A stretch of DNA of 64,000 bases from Anthostomella pinea (GCA_963556695.1 CAUWAG010000007.1:2356001-2420000), one strand, 5' to 3'. Shown: positions 11,312 through 22,387, counted from the stretch's first letter. Translations and numbers: made by a program. Notes: generated by a model from the sequence alone, not told the origin.

Positions 11312-12331
11312 TTACAAAGTGATGGCAAGCCTCTTGGCCGATACCCCCTTTGCGAGCGTTTCGAGCCCTGCATGAATCGACTCAAGGCCATTGCCCACCA
11401 CCTCAGCCTTCGGAGCTGCCGTGAAACTGCCCGCAGCCAGAGCTTTGGGCAGATAGTCCCGGAAGATGGCGTATCCAATCTCCTTGTCGTCCAACAGCAT
11501 GTAAGCATTGACGAACTTGGTCTCGATGCTTGCAGGGATATTCTTCGGCGGGCGCATCGTGAGAGCGACGAAGTTACTTCCCTCGGTGCTGGTTGCGACA
11601 GCAGCACAGGCGTCCAAAATAGGCCCGTAAGTTCCGGTTGCGAACCCGGCGATGGCAATGCTGCCAGCCAGGGTCTTGCCCTTGAAGGCAGCGACCAAAT
11701 CTTCGTTGATTGTGCCGCTGTTGTAGTCGAAGACCTGCGAAGCCCCCAGCTGCTTGACGTTGTCGAAGTTCCTCGGCGAGGCCGTCGTGATGACTTCGTA
11801 CCCGGCAGCGACTGCTAGCTGAATGGCACTGCTACCCACACCGGTCGAGCCACCCCAGATAAGCAGCGTCTTGCCAGTCGGGTTCGGCGTGAGGGAGGGT
11901 AGCTGTAGGCCAAGATATTCCTTGTGGAAGAGGGGAACTAGTGCCGTGCAAAGGAACAAGGGCAAGACGCTGGCTTGCTCGTAGCTGAGCGAGTCGGGGA
12001 TGACGAAAGCTAGGTGGCCGGCCACCAGAGGATACTTCTGGAAAGCCGATTGGGAGCTCCCAGTGATACGGTCTCCAACTTTGAAGCCGGTGACGCTCAA
12101 ACCGACGGCTACGACGTCGCCGGAAACGTCTTCGCCGCCAATCAAGGGGAACTTGAGGTCGGGAAAGAGGGACGTGGCGAACGTCTGCCCCATGGCCCAG
12201 TCGGCCATATTGAGGCCGATGCTGCGGTTCTCCACGATCATTTCGTGTTCGCCGGGAATTGGGTAAGGGGCCGGCTTGACCTCTCGAGGCTTGCCAGCCT
12301 CGGGGATAAACGCAGCCGTGTTCGAAGGCAT
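11312..12331 (-). CDS. MDR-family oxidoreductase (enoyl-reductase-like), 339 aa
   Basis: This is an intron-less complete gene. The N-terminal GroES-like part contains GGEDVSGDVVAVG (about residues 64-76), and the nucleotide-binding part contains WGGSTGVGSSAIQLAVAAGY (about 160-180), followed by GASQVFDYNSG. Cysteine ligands for catalytic or structural zinc are absent. It therefore belongs with the zinc-independent medium-chain reductases that include fungal trans-acting enoyl reductases and the 'zinc-binding alcohol dehydrogenase-like' proteins of secondary metabolism. NADPH is the expected cofactor and the protein is cytosolic. No polyketide synthase that would need such a partner lies nearby, so a stand-alone quinone- or enone-reductase role is as likely. 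Confidence 0.85.
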   Translation of the reverse strand: MPSNTAAFIPEAGKPREVKPAPYPIPGEHEMIVENRSIGLNMADWAMGQTFATSLFPDLKFPLIGGEDVSGDVVAVGLSVTGFKVGDRITGSSQSAFQKYPLVAGHLAFVIPDSLSYEQASVLPLFLCTALVPLFHKEYLGLQLPSLTPNPTGKTLLIWGGSTGVGSSAIQLAVAAGYEVITTASPRNFDNVKQLGASQVFDYNSGTINEDLVAAFKGKTLAGSIAIAGFATGTYGPILDACAAVATSTEGSNFVALTMRPPKNIPASIETKFVNAYMLLDDKEIGYAIFRDYLPKALAAGSFTAAPKAEVVGNGLESIHAGLETLAKGVSAKRLAITL

Positions 12332-14209
12332 CGTGAGATGGGGGTGTGCGAAGCTGAGAAAGGGAGGCGAGAATCTTGCGGTTGAAGAGAATGGCTTTGA
12401 CTCGACAGGCAGTAGACAGTTGTGCTTACCAAGCCTTTAAGGTGATGATGAGAGGCACAACATGAACCAGCCAGCTTTCCAATGAAGATGCGACCTTTAT
12501 AGACTTTTGTTCCCTCTTCAACTTCTATCGGGGATTGTACCAGTCCTTTATAAACTCCGTGACGCTGTTACAAAGGAAGGAAATCGAGGGCTCCAAATCC
12601 GGCGTCCATGGATTTTTAGCAACAAGCGGCATATTGTCCCCAGCCGAACATATGGAATACCGGTGAATTACTGCGGATCGGGATAAGGGTGGCGATATTT
12701 GCTAGGCCGCGAGACCGGAGTCGTTAACCCGCTTCCACCTCTTATCCCGGGGTCCACCTTCGGATCGGAGCGGTATTAAGACTTCCAATGGCAATAAACT
12801 CCACACATGGATACCTTGCTCAAAGGCTAGGTCCTATGGGCGGAATGCGCAATGAACGACATCACTCAACGAACAAGTGTGGCATACAATCAGGAACACC
12901 ACGTGGGCGTCGCGATGAATTCAAAGCACGGATAGGTAAACTGCAGCCACCGTGGCGTCAGGGAGGTGGCAGTGCACTGACCACGGGCCATTAGGGCATT
13001 TTGGGGCCACCTACCGTAGCACCAACAGAGACGATCAGGATCAGCACCAAATACACGAATATCGACCATATGCACCATCTACGCACTGTTTGACATAATC
13101 AAGGCTTACAATACTTGATCGGTTAGCTATTTTAGTATGATGAGCAGCAGCTGAAGCCCGACAACAACATGGTCCCGGATTGTCGCGGGACATACGAAGG
13201 AGCTCATAGGAAAAGAACGATGCGTATTCGAGGAGGTGGATGTCAGACTTAATGACTCCCTATGGACAGAGAGACGTGAGTGATCAAAACCTTTCGAGAC
13301 GTTGGCACAGCGGGAGCTACGTGATATACTCATTTTCGGCCCCCAAGGCCTCAAGGGCGCGGGCTGCAACGTTGCCAAGCAGAAGTGGCAATATCGCGCG
13401 ATCTGAATATAGCACTCCCAAGCCGCCTGAACCAGTCACATCATCTCAGCGTGCCCGGCTCGCAGAAGAGTGACCAAAACAACGAGGTCAAACGAGGCTG
13501 CGCTGACGAGAAGGCGACGGACGACTGATCACTTAGTGAACATGCATGAGAGTCGCGTGCGCCACCAGGTGTCGACGAGTGTATAACAGACCTGGTGTGT
13601 AATAAAGAGTCATCTGGTTCAGCGAAAGCCTTCCATATAGCCCCCAAAACCTTATCCGTCCCACACGGCAAGGGTCTTTTGGAAATGGGTGCAGGGCGAC
13701 GCGTCGTATCGCCATCCAACCAGAAGCCTCGAAGGCATGATGCTTACAGCAACCATGTCGCCACTACAGCGCAGCCTGAAAAGAGGCAAGACAATGCGAC
13801 CACCTTCTTCTCCTACTTGGTAAAGCCTGACGACGAAGTCCTGAGGCTCAAGTTGCAATGCGCTTCTTACACCGCGCGGGTGCTGCATTTTCAGCCCCCA
13901 AATTGGGCTGAACAGGCCCTGCAGGACCACGACACCACGACACGGGTGAAAAGCAAAAGACTCTTGATCTTCCATTTATAGTAAAGAATGACCCCGTTTA
14001 GGGAAGGAGTCCGGGACCGGGGTGCCCAGCGATCAGCTTCCTACAGCAGAAGCAGGGATGGCAGTAGGTTATAATGGGGGCTTGGGCTGCAACGTCAAAG
14101 GCATTTCGAGTTCTCGCCCTTTCGTGCAACTGGTTCTTCCCATTTGCAAGACTTGATTGCCGTGTGCTTGGTGTTTGGCTCCCTCAAATTGCTCACGACA
14201 TACTCCAAA
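12332..14209. other. Long gene-poor spacer with one dispersed repeat
   Basis: This spacer is about 1.9 kb. It holds the promoter of the MDR gene (12332-12600) and one copy of a dispersed repeat (12946-13090). Frames at 13595-13981 (plus) and 13652-13975 (minus) overlap each other, lack domains and are not called. Confidence 0.5.
12946..13090 (+). repeat. Dispersed repeat, copy 1
   Basis: This 145-bp sequence recurs in reverse orientation at 61444-61589. The first 35 bp (starting GCCACCGTGGCG) and a 22-bp block (TTTTGGGGCC at its centre) are identical between the copies. The last 16 bp or so are also conserved, while the middle is diverged. It contains the palindrome CAGTGCACTG. No coding potential or terminal inverted repeats were seen, so it could be a MITE or a fragment of a larger element. 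Confidence 0.75.
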
Positions 14210-17059
14210 ATGGCGAACAATCAGTTCCATCAACCCTACGAGATGCACCCATTCGAGGCACGGTCTCAGGAGGATCAATCCTCAGCGATCCCATACCAGC
14301 AGTACGCGGGCCAGTCTCAACCAGCCTTTGATCAATATGGCGTCCCAGCCAATCACTTCGATCAAAGCCGAACGCAAATACAGCCGGCCTTGACGTACCC
14401 TCAGCAGTACGTATATGCATCGGACCCAAGTCATGACGCTGTCTACCCGGTAGATCAGCAGTGGTACCAGCCAGGATCCCAAGATGGTAGTCGCGGCATC
14501 ATAACGGACCAGCAACAGAGCCACTCCTCTGCTGACTCGTCGATGCCTTCGCCATACCCACAAGAGAAGCATGATGAACGCCAGGGCAAAAAGTCCAGTT
14601 GGTGGCCATATGGGAAGACCGTCGAAGAGAAGGTCCGCGCCAACATGGCGAGCCAGTTCGACGGCAAGCGTGGCTTCAACGGCCATTTGTACAACAGACC
14701 AAACAGGAGCCACGACACAGAGCAAGGCCACGTAGTCCTGGACAGGCCCGACAACTACGGGGGTGCAGTGAACAAGGACGAAGACGGCAAGTTCATCTAC
14801 CTAAACAGCTTCGGCCAGAAAGAGAAGAAGTTCAGCGACGTCGCGACGTACTTGTCGCCCACCAACTACAGGCCCAAGCGCCTCGTCGTCCAGGCCGCTG
14901 ACTACGTTCTTGAGAAGAAGCTCGCGGGCGGCGACTGGCGCCGGAGGAAGATGAACGGCGACGTGCCGAAGGTCCTCAAGATATCGGAGTGGGCCCTAAG
15001 ACCATTCCAGAAGACAGGCGTGTGGCACAAGATCAACGGTTCGGCGCGTCTGTTGGCGGCGTCCATACCGCTGCAGCTGTTGATGGCCTTCCCGGGCACG
15101 TCATCCTGGGAGAACGAGGATGTCAATGATACGTATACCGATCACCCCGGATATTCGTGGCAATGGGCGAAGCACGCAATCAACCCTCTTGACCAGAGAC
15201 CCGACTCAACACGACGCGCCGTCTCACAAGACCTCCCATCTAGTCGTAAGCGACTAGTCCGGCCACGCAAACTCTACGTCCGCCAGCCAGATGAGCAGTG
15301 GAAAGTGGTCGATAACCCGCCGCGGAATCTGCGATACGTCTTCATCAGTTACGCCGCGAAGTCATTCCGGCTTGACGGCGGCAAGGGCCAAGACCAGATC
15401 CGCAGCATGGCAAAGGCCGCGACCCTGGACGCAGGCTGCACCGCCTGCTGGGTCGACACCGACTGCATCGACGTTGTCGACGGCGCGCAGAAGGACGTCG
15501 ACATCTACGGCATGTGCGACGTGATCCGCGCCAGCCGCCGCGTCGTCGTCATTCTGCCCGACGACCGTGTCGAGACGCGCAAGTTCTGGGGCTCGCGTAT
15601 GTGGACGCTACCCGAAGCCCTGCTGGCGCCCGGCACCGAGATCCACTTCTTCGCGCGGGTGGATGATGGCTATACTACGAATCGCCTGTCGCTCATCGAG
15701 ATGACGGGCGAGATCTGGGACGACCCAGCCGACTCTGAGGCCGCGGGCGGCGCGACGCGCCTGCTGGCCGAGCACTTCTCCAACGAGCTGACGCTGTCGC
15801 GGCTCGAGCTCTTCACCAAGGCTGTGGATGCGTGCGTCGACCGCTCACGGTTCAACTACAAGATATGGACACCCAATGATGTCACGCTCGCAGTAATGGG
15901 CCTTCTGCACTACCGCATCGAGCGCGACGACCAGGACTCAGCGTTCCAATCGCTGGCGCAGCTCTCGCTAGGCAATGACAGCGATCGCATCATAGAACGT
16001 ATGGTCTCGCTGTACCCCGTCAACAACGGCCGCGGCGATGGGGACGACAGCGCCTTCAACCCGTTCTACACGCTCGCAAAGCCTGACCAGTTCTCGACGC
16101 ACCTGTGGGACGTGCAGCCGACGTGCTACGCCGTGGGTGTCGCGCATGAGGACAACACGATCCTGTTGGACTCGTGCCGGGTCATGCATATTCGCTGGAA
16201 AGGGTTTCCTCGAATCGTGGTCGCGCGCGATTACGGCCTCGGACGCCTGCTAGCGACCGTGTTCGTGACGGCGGGGACGTGGTGGTTCCTGCAAGGCATA
16301 ACGCTTGCCGTTTACTACGCGCCCTTCTTGGCGGAGCTGACCGTCAGCGACAGCACGTTAACCTTCATCGCGTGGCTGGTCGCGGGCGTCTTCTTTGTCG
16401 CCGCCCTCCTCAGCGTCTTCGGCCCGCTGTCGGTGCGCCGCCTATATGGCGGACAGGTGTTGCAGAGCACGAGCAACCTGGTCGGGTTCGAGGGCGTGGT
16501 GCCGCTGGCCGAGCTCGAGCGCCTCGTCTTTGGCAACGTCAACGGCCGGCTCAACTACGAGCCCTCGTCGACGCCCATCTGCGCCAGCTGGCGGGATGCC
16601 AACCTACGCGTCGGCCGCGAGCCCGACTGGGTCACCGCCAAACGCCCCGAGGACTGCGGCCCGCTGCCCGAGGGCCACCGGCTGTTCACGCTTGTGGACA
16701 CGGGCACGCTGGGCGTCAGCATCTTCAGCGCGGAGCGGCCGCCGACGGTGGCGCTGCTGTGTGGCCGCGAGGGCGGCATGCTCCGCGCCGTGCTTTGCAG
16801 CTGGCAGTTTGAAAACGACTGCCTGTACAAGGAGGCCGTCGTGCGCATGCCCAGCAGCGTGCGGGATGCGGCCAACCTCAAGGGCTGGCTCAAGGTGTGC
16901 CTCGCGACCATGGACCAACAGCGCGGCATCGAGCGCGCGAAGCGTATGGCTGAGGTCAGGGCGGAACAGGAGAAGCTGATGGGGATAGGGCAGAAGCCAG
17001 GGATGCGGGTTGGTGTCAGTGAGGGACAGAAGAGTCAGGCTACAACGATGGGATACTAG
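14210..17059 (+). CDS. Large HET-like membrane protein, 949 aa
   Basis: The ATG at 14210 lies in strong context (CCAAAATGGCG); an in-frame ATG at 14144 would add 22 hydrophobic residues. The N-terminal 140 residues are Gln/Ser/Tyr-rich and probably disordered. The middle (about residues 370-470) reads YVFISY..., CWVDTDCIDVVDGAQKD, then DVIRASRRVVVILPD, matching the order of conserved HET-domain motifs ('W-D-C-I-Q' and 'I(Y)xxAxxVxVxLG'). HET proteins control vegetative incompatibility and cell death. Two hydrophobic helices at about 680-702 and 717-740 anchor it in a membrane. The C-terminal 200 residues have no recognised domain. It has no introns and is GC-rich. The HET relation is inferred from motif order only. 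Confidence 0.75.
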   Translation: MANNQFHQPYEMHPFEARSQEDQSSAIPYQQYAGQSQPAFDQYGVPANHFDQSRTQIQPALTYPQQYVYASDPSHDAVYPVDQQWYQPGSQDGSRGIITDQQQSHSSADSSMPSPYPQEKHDERQGKKSSWWPYGKTVEEKVRANMASQFDGKRGFNGHLYNRPNRSHDTEQGHVVLDRPDNYGGAVNKDEDGKFIYLNSFGQKEKKFSDVATYLSPTNYRPKRLVVQAADYVLEKKLAGGDWRRRKMNGDVPKVLKISEWALRPFQKTGVWHKINGSARLLAASIPLQLLMAFPGTSSWENEDVNDTYTDHPGYSWQWAKHAINPLDQRPDSTRRAVSQDLPSSRKRLVRPRKLYVRQPDEQWKVVDNPPRNLRYVFISYAAKSFRLDGGKGQDQIRSMAKAATLDAGCTACWVDTDCIDVVDGAQKDVDIYGMCDVIRASRRVVVILPDDRVETRKFWGSRMWTLPEALLAPGTEIHFFARVDDGYTTNRLSLIEMTGEIWDDPADSEAAGGATRLLAEHFSNELTLSRLELFTKAVDACVDRSRFNYKIWTPNDVTLAVMGLLHYRIERDDQDSAFQSLAQLSLGNDSDRIIERMVSLYPVNNGRGDGDDSAFNPFYTLAKPDQFSTHLWDVQPTCYAVGVAHEDNTILLDSCRVMHIRWKGFPRIVVARDYGLGRLLATVFVTAGTWWFLQGITLAVYYAPFLAELTVSDSTLTFIAWLVAGVFFVAALLSVFGPLSVRRLYGGQVLQSTSNLVGFEGVVPLAELERLVFGNVNGRLNYEPSSTPICASWRDANLRVGREPDWVTAKRPEDCGPLPEGHRLFTLVDTGTLGVSIFSAERPPTVALLCGREGGMLRAVLCSWQFENDCLYKEAVVRMPSSVRDAANLKGWLKVCLATMDQQRGIERAKRMAEVRAEQEKLMGIGQKPGMRVGVSEGQKSQATTMGY

Positions 17060-17282
17060 GGAAGATACCGGGAGTTTGGGATGGCTTAATTCAGGTGTTT
17101 ATGAGAATTATCAACTTACCTAAGTTGATGCGCGACGGCTTTTTTGGATAGCCACGTCCCCTGATCTGATCAATGCTATCTACTGTCTCGGGTCTCCTGT
17201 CCGATTCTCCCCGTTTTGACCAAGCAGGGAGACGTTTGAGATTCTCATGATGACCACTCTGTGGCACAGGTTATGTACCTAG
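17060..17282. other. Short spacer upstream of the Copia element
   Basis: This is the 3' flank of the HET-like gene. The bases before the LTR (CCTAG) do not match those after the 3' LTR (ACAAA), so no target-site duplication is seen. Confidence 0.5.
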
Positions 17283-17480
17283 TGTTGGATTCTGGGCTAC
17301 GTTAGCCCATCCATAGTCATCCTTCAGGATCACCATCCCCATTCGTGACTCTGTCGCATACGTGGCTAATATAAGGCCACGTATCCTTTCCTTTAGTATC
17401 TTGGATATATAAAGGGCCAGTCTGGCCGCTCCAGAGTAGCTGGAATTCCTCTCCTTAATAGAACACTTTGAAATCTCACA
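17283..17480 (+). repeat. 5' LTR of the first Copia element
   Basis: It starts TGTTGGATTCTGGG and ends ATCTCACA. It contains the TATA-like box GGATATATAAAGG near 17403, the expected element promoter. It aligns without gaps to 22426-22623. Confidence 0.93.
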
Positions 17481-17727
17481 TGGTAGAATCTCTGATCGAT
17501 CACGACCTCCGGCAGTCCTTACCTTTTAAGTTTTTTCTATTGGTCTGATTCATTCTGATCACCTTTTTTCCGCTTGTGGGCTATCAGGACTAGCTACCCT
17601 TGTTATCACAAACCTTTAAGTATTTCTTTATTATAACTGTTCTTTTTATACAAAAAGAGGTCGCTTTTTAGTTTATATTTTGCCTTATTTGTAGGCTAGT
17701 CTTACGACATATTATCCTTCTTACATT

Positions 17728-20146
17728 ATGTCTGAATCCATCTCAGAGACGGCTCTGGCCTTTATGTCCACCTCTATCCCTCGTCTCTAAGACCATCAGA
17801 AGCTCGTCGGCGAGGAGAACTGGGAGGTCTGGGCCCAAATAATAGAGCATTTGCTCACCACCCTTGGGCTCTGGTCTCTTATCTTTGAAGCTATCAAGGC
17901 AAATGAGAAGGAACCATATAAGGCCACAACTGGTGCTGTCGACGCCCCAGTCACGCCTTCTGCGGGAGCCTCTTCCAAGCCTCCTGAATTGAATGCTAAT
18001 CTGAGCATCAAGAGGTCAAAGTTATACCTCGCTATCACCCAGAACATCAAGTCTGACCCTGATTCTCGTATCACGGGTTTGTTTGACCCTGGTCAGATCT
18101 GGATAGCCTTGCGACAGGCATATTCAGGCACGAGAATTGACGCAGTTTCATCAGTTATAGATGAACTGGTTGCCATTCGATTCCCTGGCTATGGAGACAA
18201 GTTCGTGTACAACTACCACAAACTAATGGACAAGGTCCTGCGGCAGAATATCATATATCCTCCGAATATCCGTATTGCCAATTTCCTGGCTGCTATTCGG
18301 ACAACTTTTCCAACCCTTTACCACAAAATCTCGAAAGATTATAACCATGGAATCTTCCCTACAACCGAGAATCTATTATACCAGCTCCAGGAAGAGATAT
18401 AGATTCGCAAGGCTCAAGATGAGACCTTTGCCACTAATTTTGGCAAGCCTGCTATACCTAATAAAGGCAAGAATAAGTGGAAAAATAAGGGAAAAAGCAG
18501 TAACCGCTTATCTCTTAATAGCTCCAGAACCCCTAGAATCAATCAGGGCTCTTTTAATAGCAATATTACGGATCTTATCTGGTGCTATGAGTACAGAGAG
18601 CTTAACAAGAAGAAGGGCCACCTTGAATGCAATAAATGCATCCTTAACCAGATCATCCAGGCCTCTTAGAAGGCTAAGAAAGCTGGAAGGTCTTCAAACA
18701 GCGCTCCCACTCACCAGAGTGGTCACACTGGCGCTTCTGACGCCGCTCAATGGTGCAATTGTGCCGATAAGGCCATCTCCAGTCAATATGTCCTCACTCA
18801 AGGACCAACACATAGCGCCAACCAGGGAGCGAGTACCAATCTGATTGACACCGTTCATGCTACAACAAGCACAGACTCATGGCTATTTGACACTGGCTCT
18901 ACTGTTTTTATTTGTAATAATAAGAAATGGTTCACTTGCCTTTGAATGGACCCTGATCTGGTTCACTTTAACACTAGAGGAGGCCCTGTTACTCCTCAAG
19001 GTATTGGCAATGTGGAGATCCCGTTCATTACCTCTAATGGTGATACCGTCACTCGGACAATCTCTGGAACACTGTTTGTGCCCTCCTTCCCAATCAATAT
19101 CCTCTCAGGAGACCAGATGTATTGCCAGGGATGGTATCTGATGATCCGCAATCTGTTTGACCCCCATGCGACATGGGTGGCATCATTCCACCAGGGAATG
19201 TACGTTCAGACAGAGATCCCTAATGTCCAGAAGGACACATATGGGATCAGTCAAGCCCCGGACGTGTTCACCAATATGGTATCCAAGGATTCTTCCCTGG
19301 AACTGACCTCTCAAGCTAAATCTGTGGCACTAAGACTACTCCACCGCTGGCATACAAGACTTGGCCACTGATCTATTGGTGGCCTGATTAAGACAGCCAG
19401 TATTACTAAAGGGATTGAATTGCTGCCAAATGTACAAGAGCTGGCAAAAGAATTCACCTGTTTAGAATGTCTGGAGTCCAATCTACGTCGCCTAGTCTCT
19501 TGAGTTGAGCAGGAACATCCAGATCATGCTTTAGACCTGGTCCATATGGATACAGCCAAGCACTCTGTCCAAGGCTATAATGGTTGTCTCTATGCCACTG
19601 TATTTATGGATGGCAAGTCTTGTTTGAGGGAGTACTGCCCTCATGGGAAGAAAGGGGAAGCTTCTGACCAAGCCATTCGCTACTGTGAATGTGCTCACAC
19701 CCAATACGGGCGTTACCCAAAGTGATTCCGTATGGATGGTGTTTCTGAATACGCAAGATTCAAGCAATGGAGAACTGAACGTGGTATCCTGTTTGAAGTC
19801 AGTGCTCCATATACTCTTGAACAGAACGGAGTGGCTGAGAGATCCTTTAGCGTTATACATGCTCTCATTCGCAGTATTATGAAGGATTCTGGGCCACCTG
19901 AAGCCCTTTGGCCGGTTGTTGGACCTGCCGTATGTGATAGGCTCAATGTGAGCCATACATCTTTCTTCCAGGGCGTTAAGAAGACTCCCTTTGAAGTTTT
20001 TTTTGACGATCTGAACCCTGGAAAGGATAACAAGCCTGATTTGACGAATTTACTGTCAATCGGGCAGGCCCCTGTGGTCCATTTGCCGCAGCAGCGCCGC
20101 CCTAAGGGGTCGTATTCTTCGTTCCCTTGGTTCCAACCAGTACCAG
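17728..20146 (+). pseudogene. Copia gag-protease-integrase region, degenerate
   Basis: The frame starts at ATG 17728 (MSESISETALAF) and continues to about 20100. It has internal stops at about 17788, 18400, 18667, 18943, 19369, 19501 and 19723. Gag of the UBN2 type lies at about 17790-18400. A degenerate zinc knuckle lies near 18590. Protease WLFDTGS is near 18880. The integrase HHCC finger is near 19340-19480, and an integrase core with DxxEY and 'YTLEQNGVAERS' is near 19730-19840. Every stop can be explained by one C-to-T change from CAA, CAG or CGA. A frameshift at about 20100-20147 separates it from the RT frame. It is not expressible as one protein. Confidence 0.85.
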
Positions 20147-22387
20147 GTGTATCTTACACACCTGAGAAAGGTTGTAGTTACTGCCCATCTTGAGATTTTG
20201 GATGGGTATGTACTTTCAAGGGATTTGATCCACATCTTTCCAAACTTCCGTGGTACACTCGATGACTATGAGACAACCAGACCTGATGCTGAAGATCTGC
20301 CAGCGCCGTCTTCACCAGAGGGCGCTCACGATCCTCAGCATATATATATCGAGTCAGATAACAGAAGGGATGATAGAGATGATTCACCCCAACCAGTTGT
20401 CACGTTAGGGACCCCTCTTGGGTCCCCTGACGCTTCTGATAATGATGATGGTCATCATTCTGACTCTGGATATAGCAACCCTGAGCCTAGTACTGCTCTA
20501 GCTGACTCGATTCTTCTATCATCTGAACCACCTCGTCAAGAAGTAGCCCTAACGGCTGCTCCGAGGTCAAGAATCCAATCAGGGCTCAACCCAGAGAATG
20601 TACTCTCCGGAGGGCGCACTCGGAGGACTCATAACCACTACGTGGCCGAGTCTTCCACCCCTGGCATATCTCCATATGTTACGATCGAGGCATCTTATGC
20701 CAATTGGCCGTCTTCTGACCCTGATCAGGCACTTCCCCATAATGACGAGCCTTCTAGCTACAAGGAAGCCATGGAGTCTGCCGAGGCAACTCAATGGCTG
20801 GATGGCACTCACACAGAGATACGGGCATTGCTGCGCAATAATACCTTCATTCCTTTGTGGAGGTCTGATCTGCCTGCTGGGCGTAAAACTCTCTCTAGCC
20901 GCAATGTCTATAGGTGGAAGAGGGACTCTGACGGCAACACCTCTCGGTACAAGGCTAGGGTGGTTGTACGAGGCTTCATGCAACGCCATGGCCTTGATTA
21001 TTTCGAAACCCAGGCCTCAGGCGCTCGTACTACCACCTGGAGGCTCCTTCTAGCCATTGCTGCCGTTCTGGACTGGGAAATTGACCAGATGGATGCTGTA
21101 TCTGCCTTCCTAATGGGAGAACTGGATGAAGAGATCTTCATGGAGACGCATAATGGTCTCTCTGACTTCTTTGAGATGTATCCAGATAAGAATACCATCA
21201 ACTGGAGACCTGGCATGATTATGAAGCTTGCGAAACCGCTATATGGGCTCAAGCAGAGCCCCAGGCAGTGGCAGAAGCGCATTCGCAGCGCTCTGAAGGA
21301 CCTCGGATTCGACCCTCTGGTCTCTGACAATGCAGTCTATGTCAACATCAGCCGTGGCATTATAGTGATCAGCTATGTCGACGATTTCCTCATTTTGGGG
21401 TCTAATTGTGACGGGATTGCTGCCTTCAAGAAGGAACTAGGTTCTATATTTGAGATGAAAGACATGGGAGCTGCTGAACACTTCCTAGGAGTCCACATTG
21501 TCAGAAACCGAGCTGAGAGAACGTTATATCTCTCTCAACAGACGTATGTGAGAAGGACTGTGGAGGCGTTCTACCAGCAGAACACTGGCAAGATGAACGT
21601 GCCGATATCTCCTCAAGCAGTGGAACAGATGGAGTCCCTGGACAACGACCTTGAGGTCGATACACGTCCTATTCAGACATACCAGTCCCTGATCGGTTCT
21701 GAGAACTTCCCTGCGTCGTATACGAGACCAGATATTGCATACTCTATGGGTGTTCTCTCGCGATACCTTCACAACCCTGGCTCAGCCCAATATAAGGCCG
21801 CTCTGGGCCTATTTCGCTATTTGTGGCACTCTCAAGATCTTGGGATCAAATTTGGAGGTCCCGAATATGTCAGGAAGACCCCCCAGGAGGTCCTTGAGAT
21901 GATTCCGGATCTGCTAGTTGGTTACTGTGATGCCAGCTATGCTGGAAGCATCAAGACCAGCGCCAAATCCACCTCAGGCTACCTGTTCACGTTTGCTGGG
22001 GGCGCTGTCTCCTGGGCATCCAAGCTGCAGACTGTTGTGGCTCAATCTACTGTGGAATTAGAGTACTACGCACTCTCTGAAGCCGTAAAAGAGGCTGCCT
22101 GGCTGCGAGAACTGATGCTGGAACTTGGATTTATTCTAAATGTTATCAACATCCATTCAGACAGTGCTGGAGCTATTCACTTGGCTCAGAACGCTGAATT
22201 CCATCGTCGAACTAAGCATATTCGAGTCAGGGAACACTATATTCGTCAGGAGATCTCAGAAGGTCATATACGGCTCTCTTTTCTTAGAATTAATGAAATG
22301 CCTGCAGACGGTCTTACCAAAGCTTTGACAAAGGTAAGGTTCTTTAAGTTTCTGGAGTTGCTGGGACTGGTTCATATAGAGGGGTGA
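20147..22387 (+). CDS. Copia reverse transcriptase-RNase H polyprotein part, 746 aa
   Basis: This uninterrupted frame carries the Copia RVT_2 reverse transcriptase: YKARVVVRGFMQ near residue 265, QMDAVSAFLMGELDEEIFM near 324, KPLYGLKQSPRQW near 368 and the catalytic ISYVDDFLIL near 410. The RNase H-like end contains YCDASYAGSIKTSAKSTSG and SVELEYYALSEA-like residues (here STVELEYYALSEA) near 590-640. About the first 200 residues are the integrase C-terminal tail, rich in Asp and Ser. In the intact element this would be the end of one Gag-Pol protein; here the upstream half is broken and the frame lacks its own natural start. It is intact despite the decay next to it. Confidence 0.85.
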   Translation: MYLTHLRKVVVTAHLEILDGYVLSRDLIHIFPNFRGTLDDYETTRPDAEDLPAPSSPEGAHDPQHIYIESDNRRDDRDDSPQPVVTLGTPLGSPDASDNDDGHHSDSGYSNPEPSTALADSILLSSEPPRQEVALTAAPRSRIQSGLNPENVLSGGRTRRTHNHYVAESSTPGISPYVTIEASYANWPSSDPDQALPHNDEPSSYKEAMESAEATQWLDGTHTEIRALLRNNTFIPLWRSDLPAGRKTLSSRNVYRWKRDSDGNTSRYKARVVVRGFMQRHGLDYFETQASGARTTTWRLLLAIAAVLDWEIDQMDAVSAFLMGELDEEIFMETHNGLSDFFEMYPDKNTINWRPGMIMKLAKPLYGLKQSPRQWQKRIRSALKDLGFDPLVSDNAVYVNISRGIIVISYVDDFLILGSNCDGIAAFKKELGSIFEMKDMGAAEHFLGVHIVRNRAERTLYLSQQTYVRRTVEAFYQQNTGKMNVPISPQAVEQMESLDNDLEVDTRPIQTYQSLIGSENFPASYTRPDIAYSMGVLSRYLHNPGSAQYKAALGLFRYLWHSQDLGIKFGGPEYVRKTPQEVLEMIPDLLVGYCDASYAGSIKTSAKSTSGYLFTFAGGAVSWASKLQTVVAQSTVELEYYALSEAVKEAAWLRELMLELGFILNVINIHSDSAGAIHLAQNAEFHRRTKHIRVREHYIRQEISEGHIRLSFLRINEMPADGLTKALTKVRFFKFLELLGLVHIEG

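Noticed and set aside
11312..12331. MDR protein as a trans-acting enoyl reductase of the PKS
   Set aside because: The PKS in the window is non-reducing and 41 kb away, so it needs no enoyl reductase.
16174..16812. Long alternative plus-strand frames (also 16395-16979) inside the HET-like gene
   Set aside because: Arg/Ala-rich shadow frames of GC-rich coding sequence without domains.
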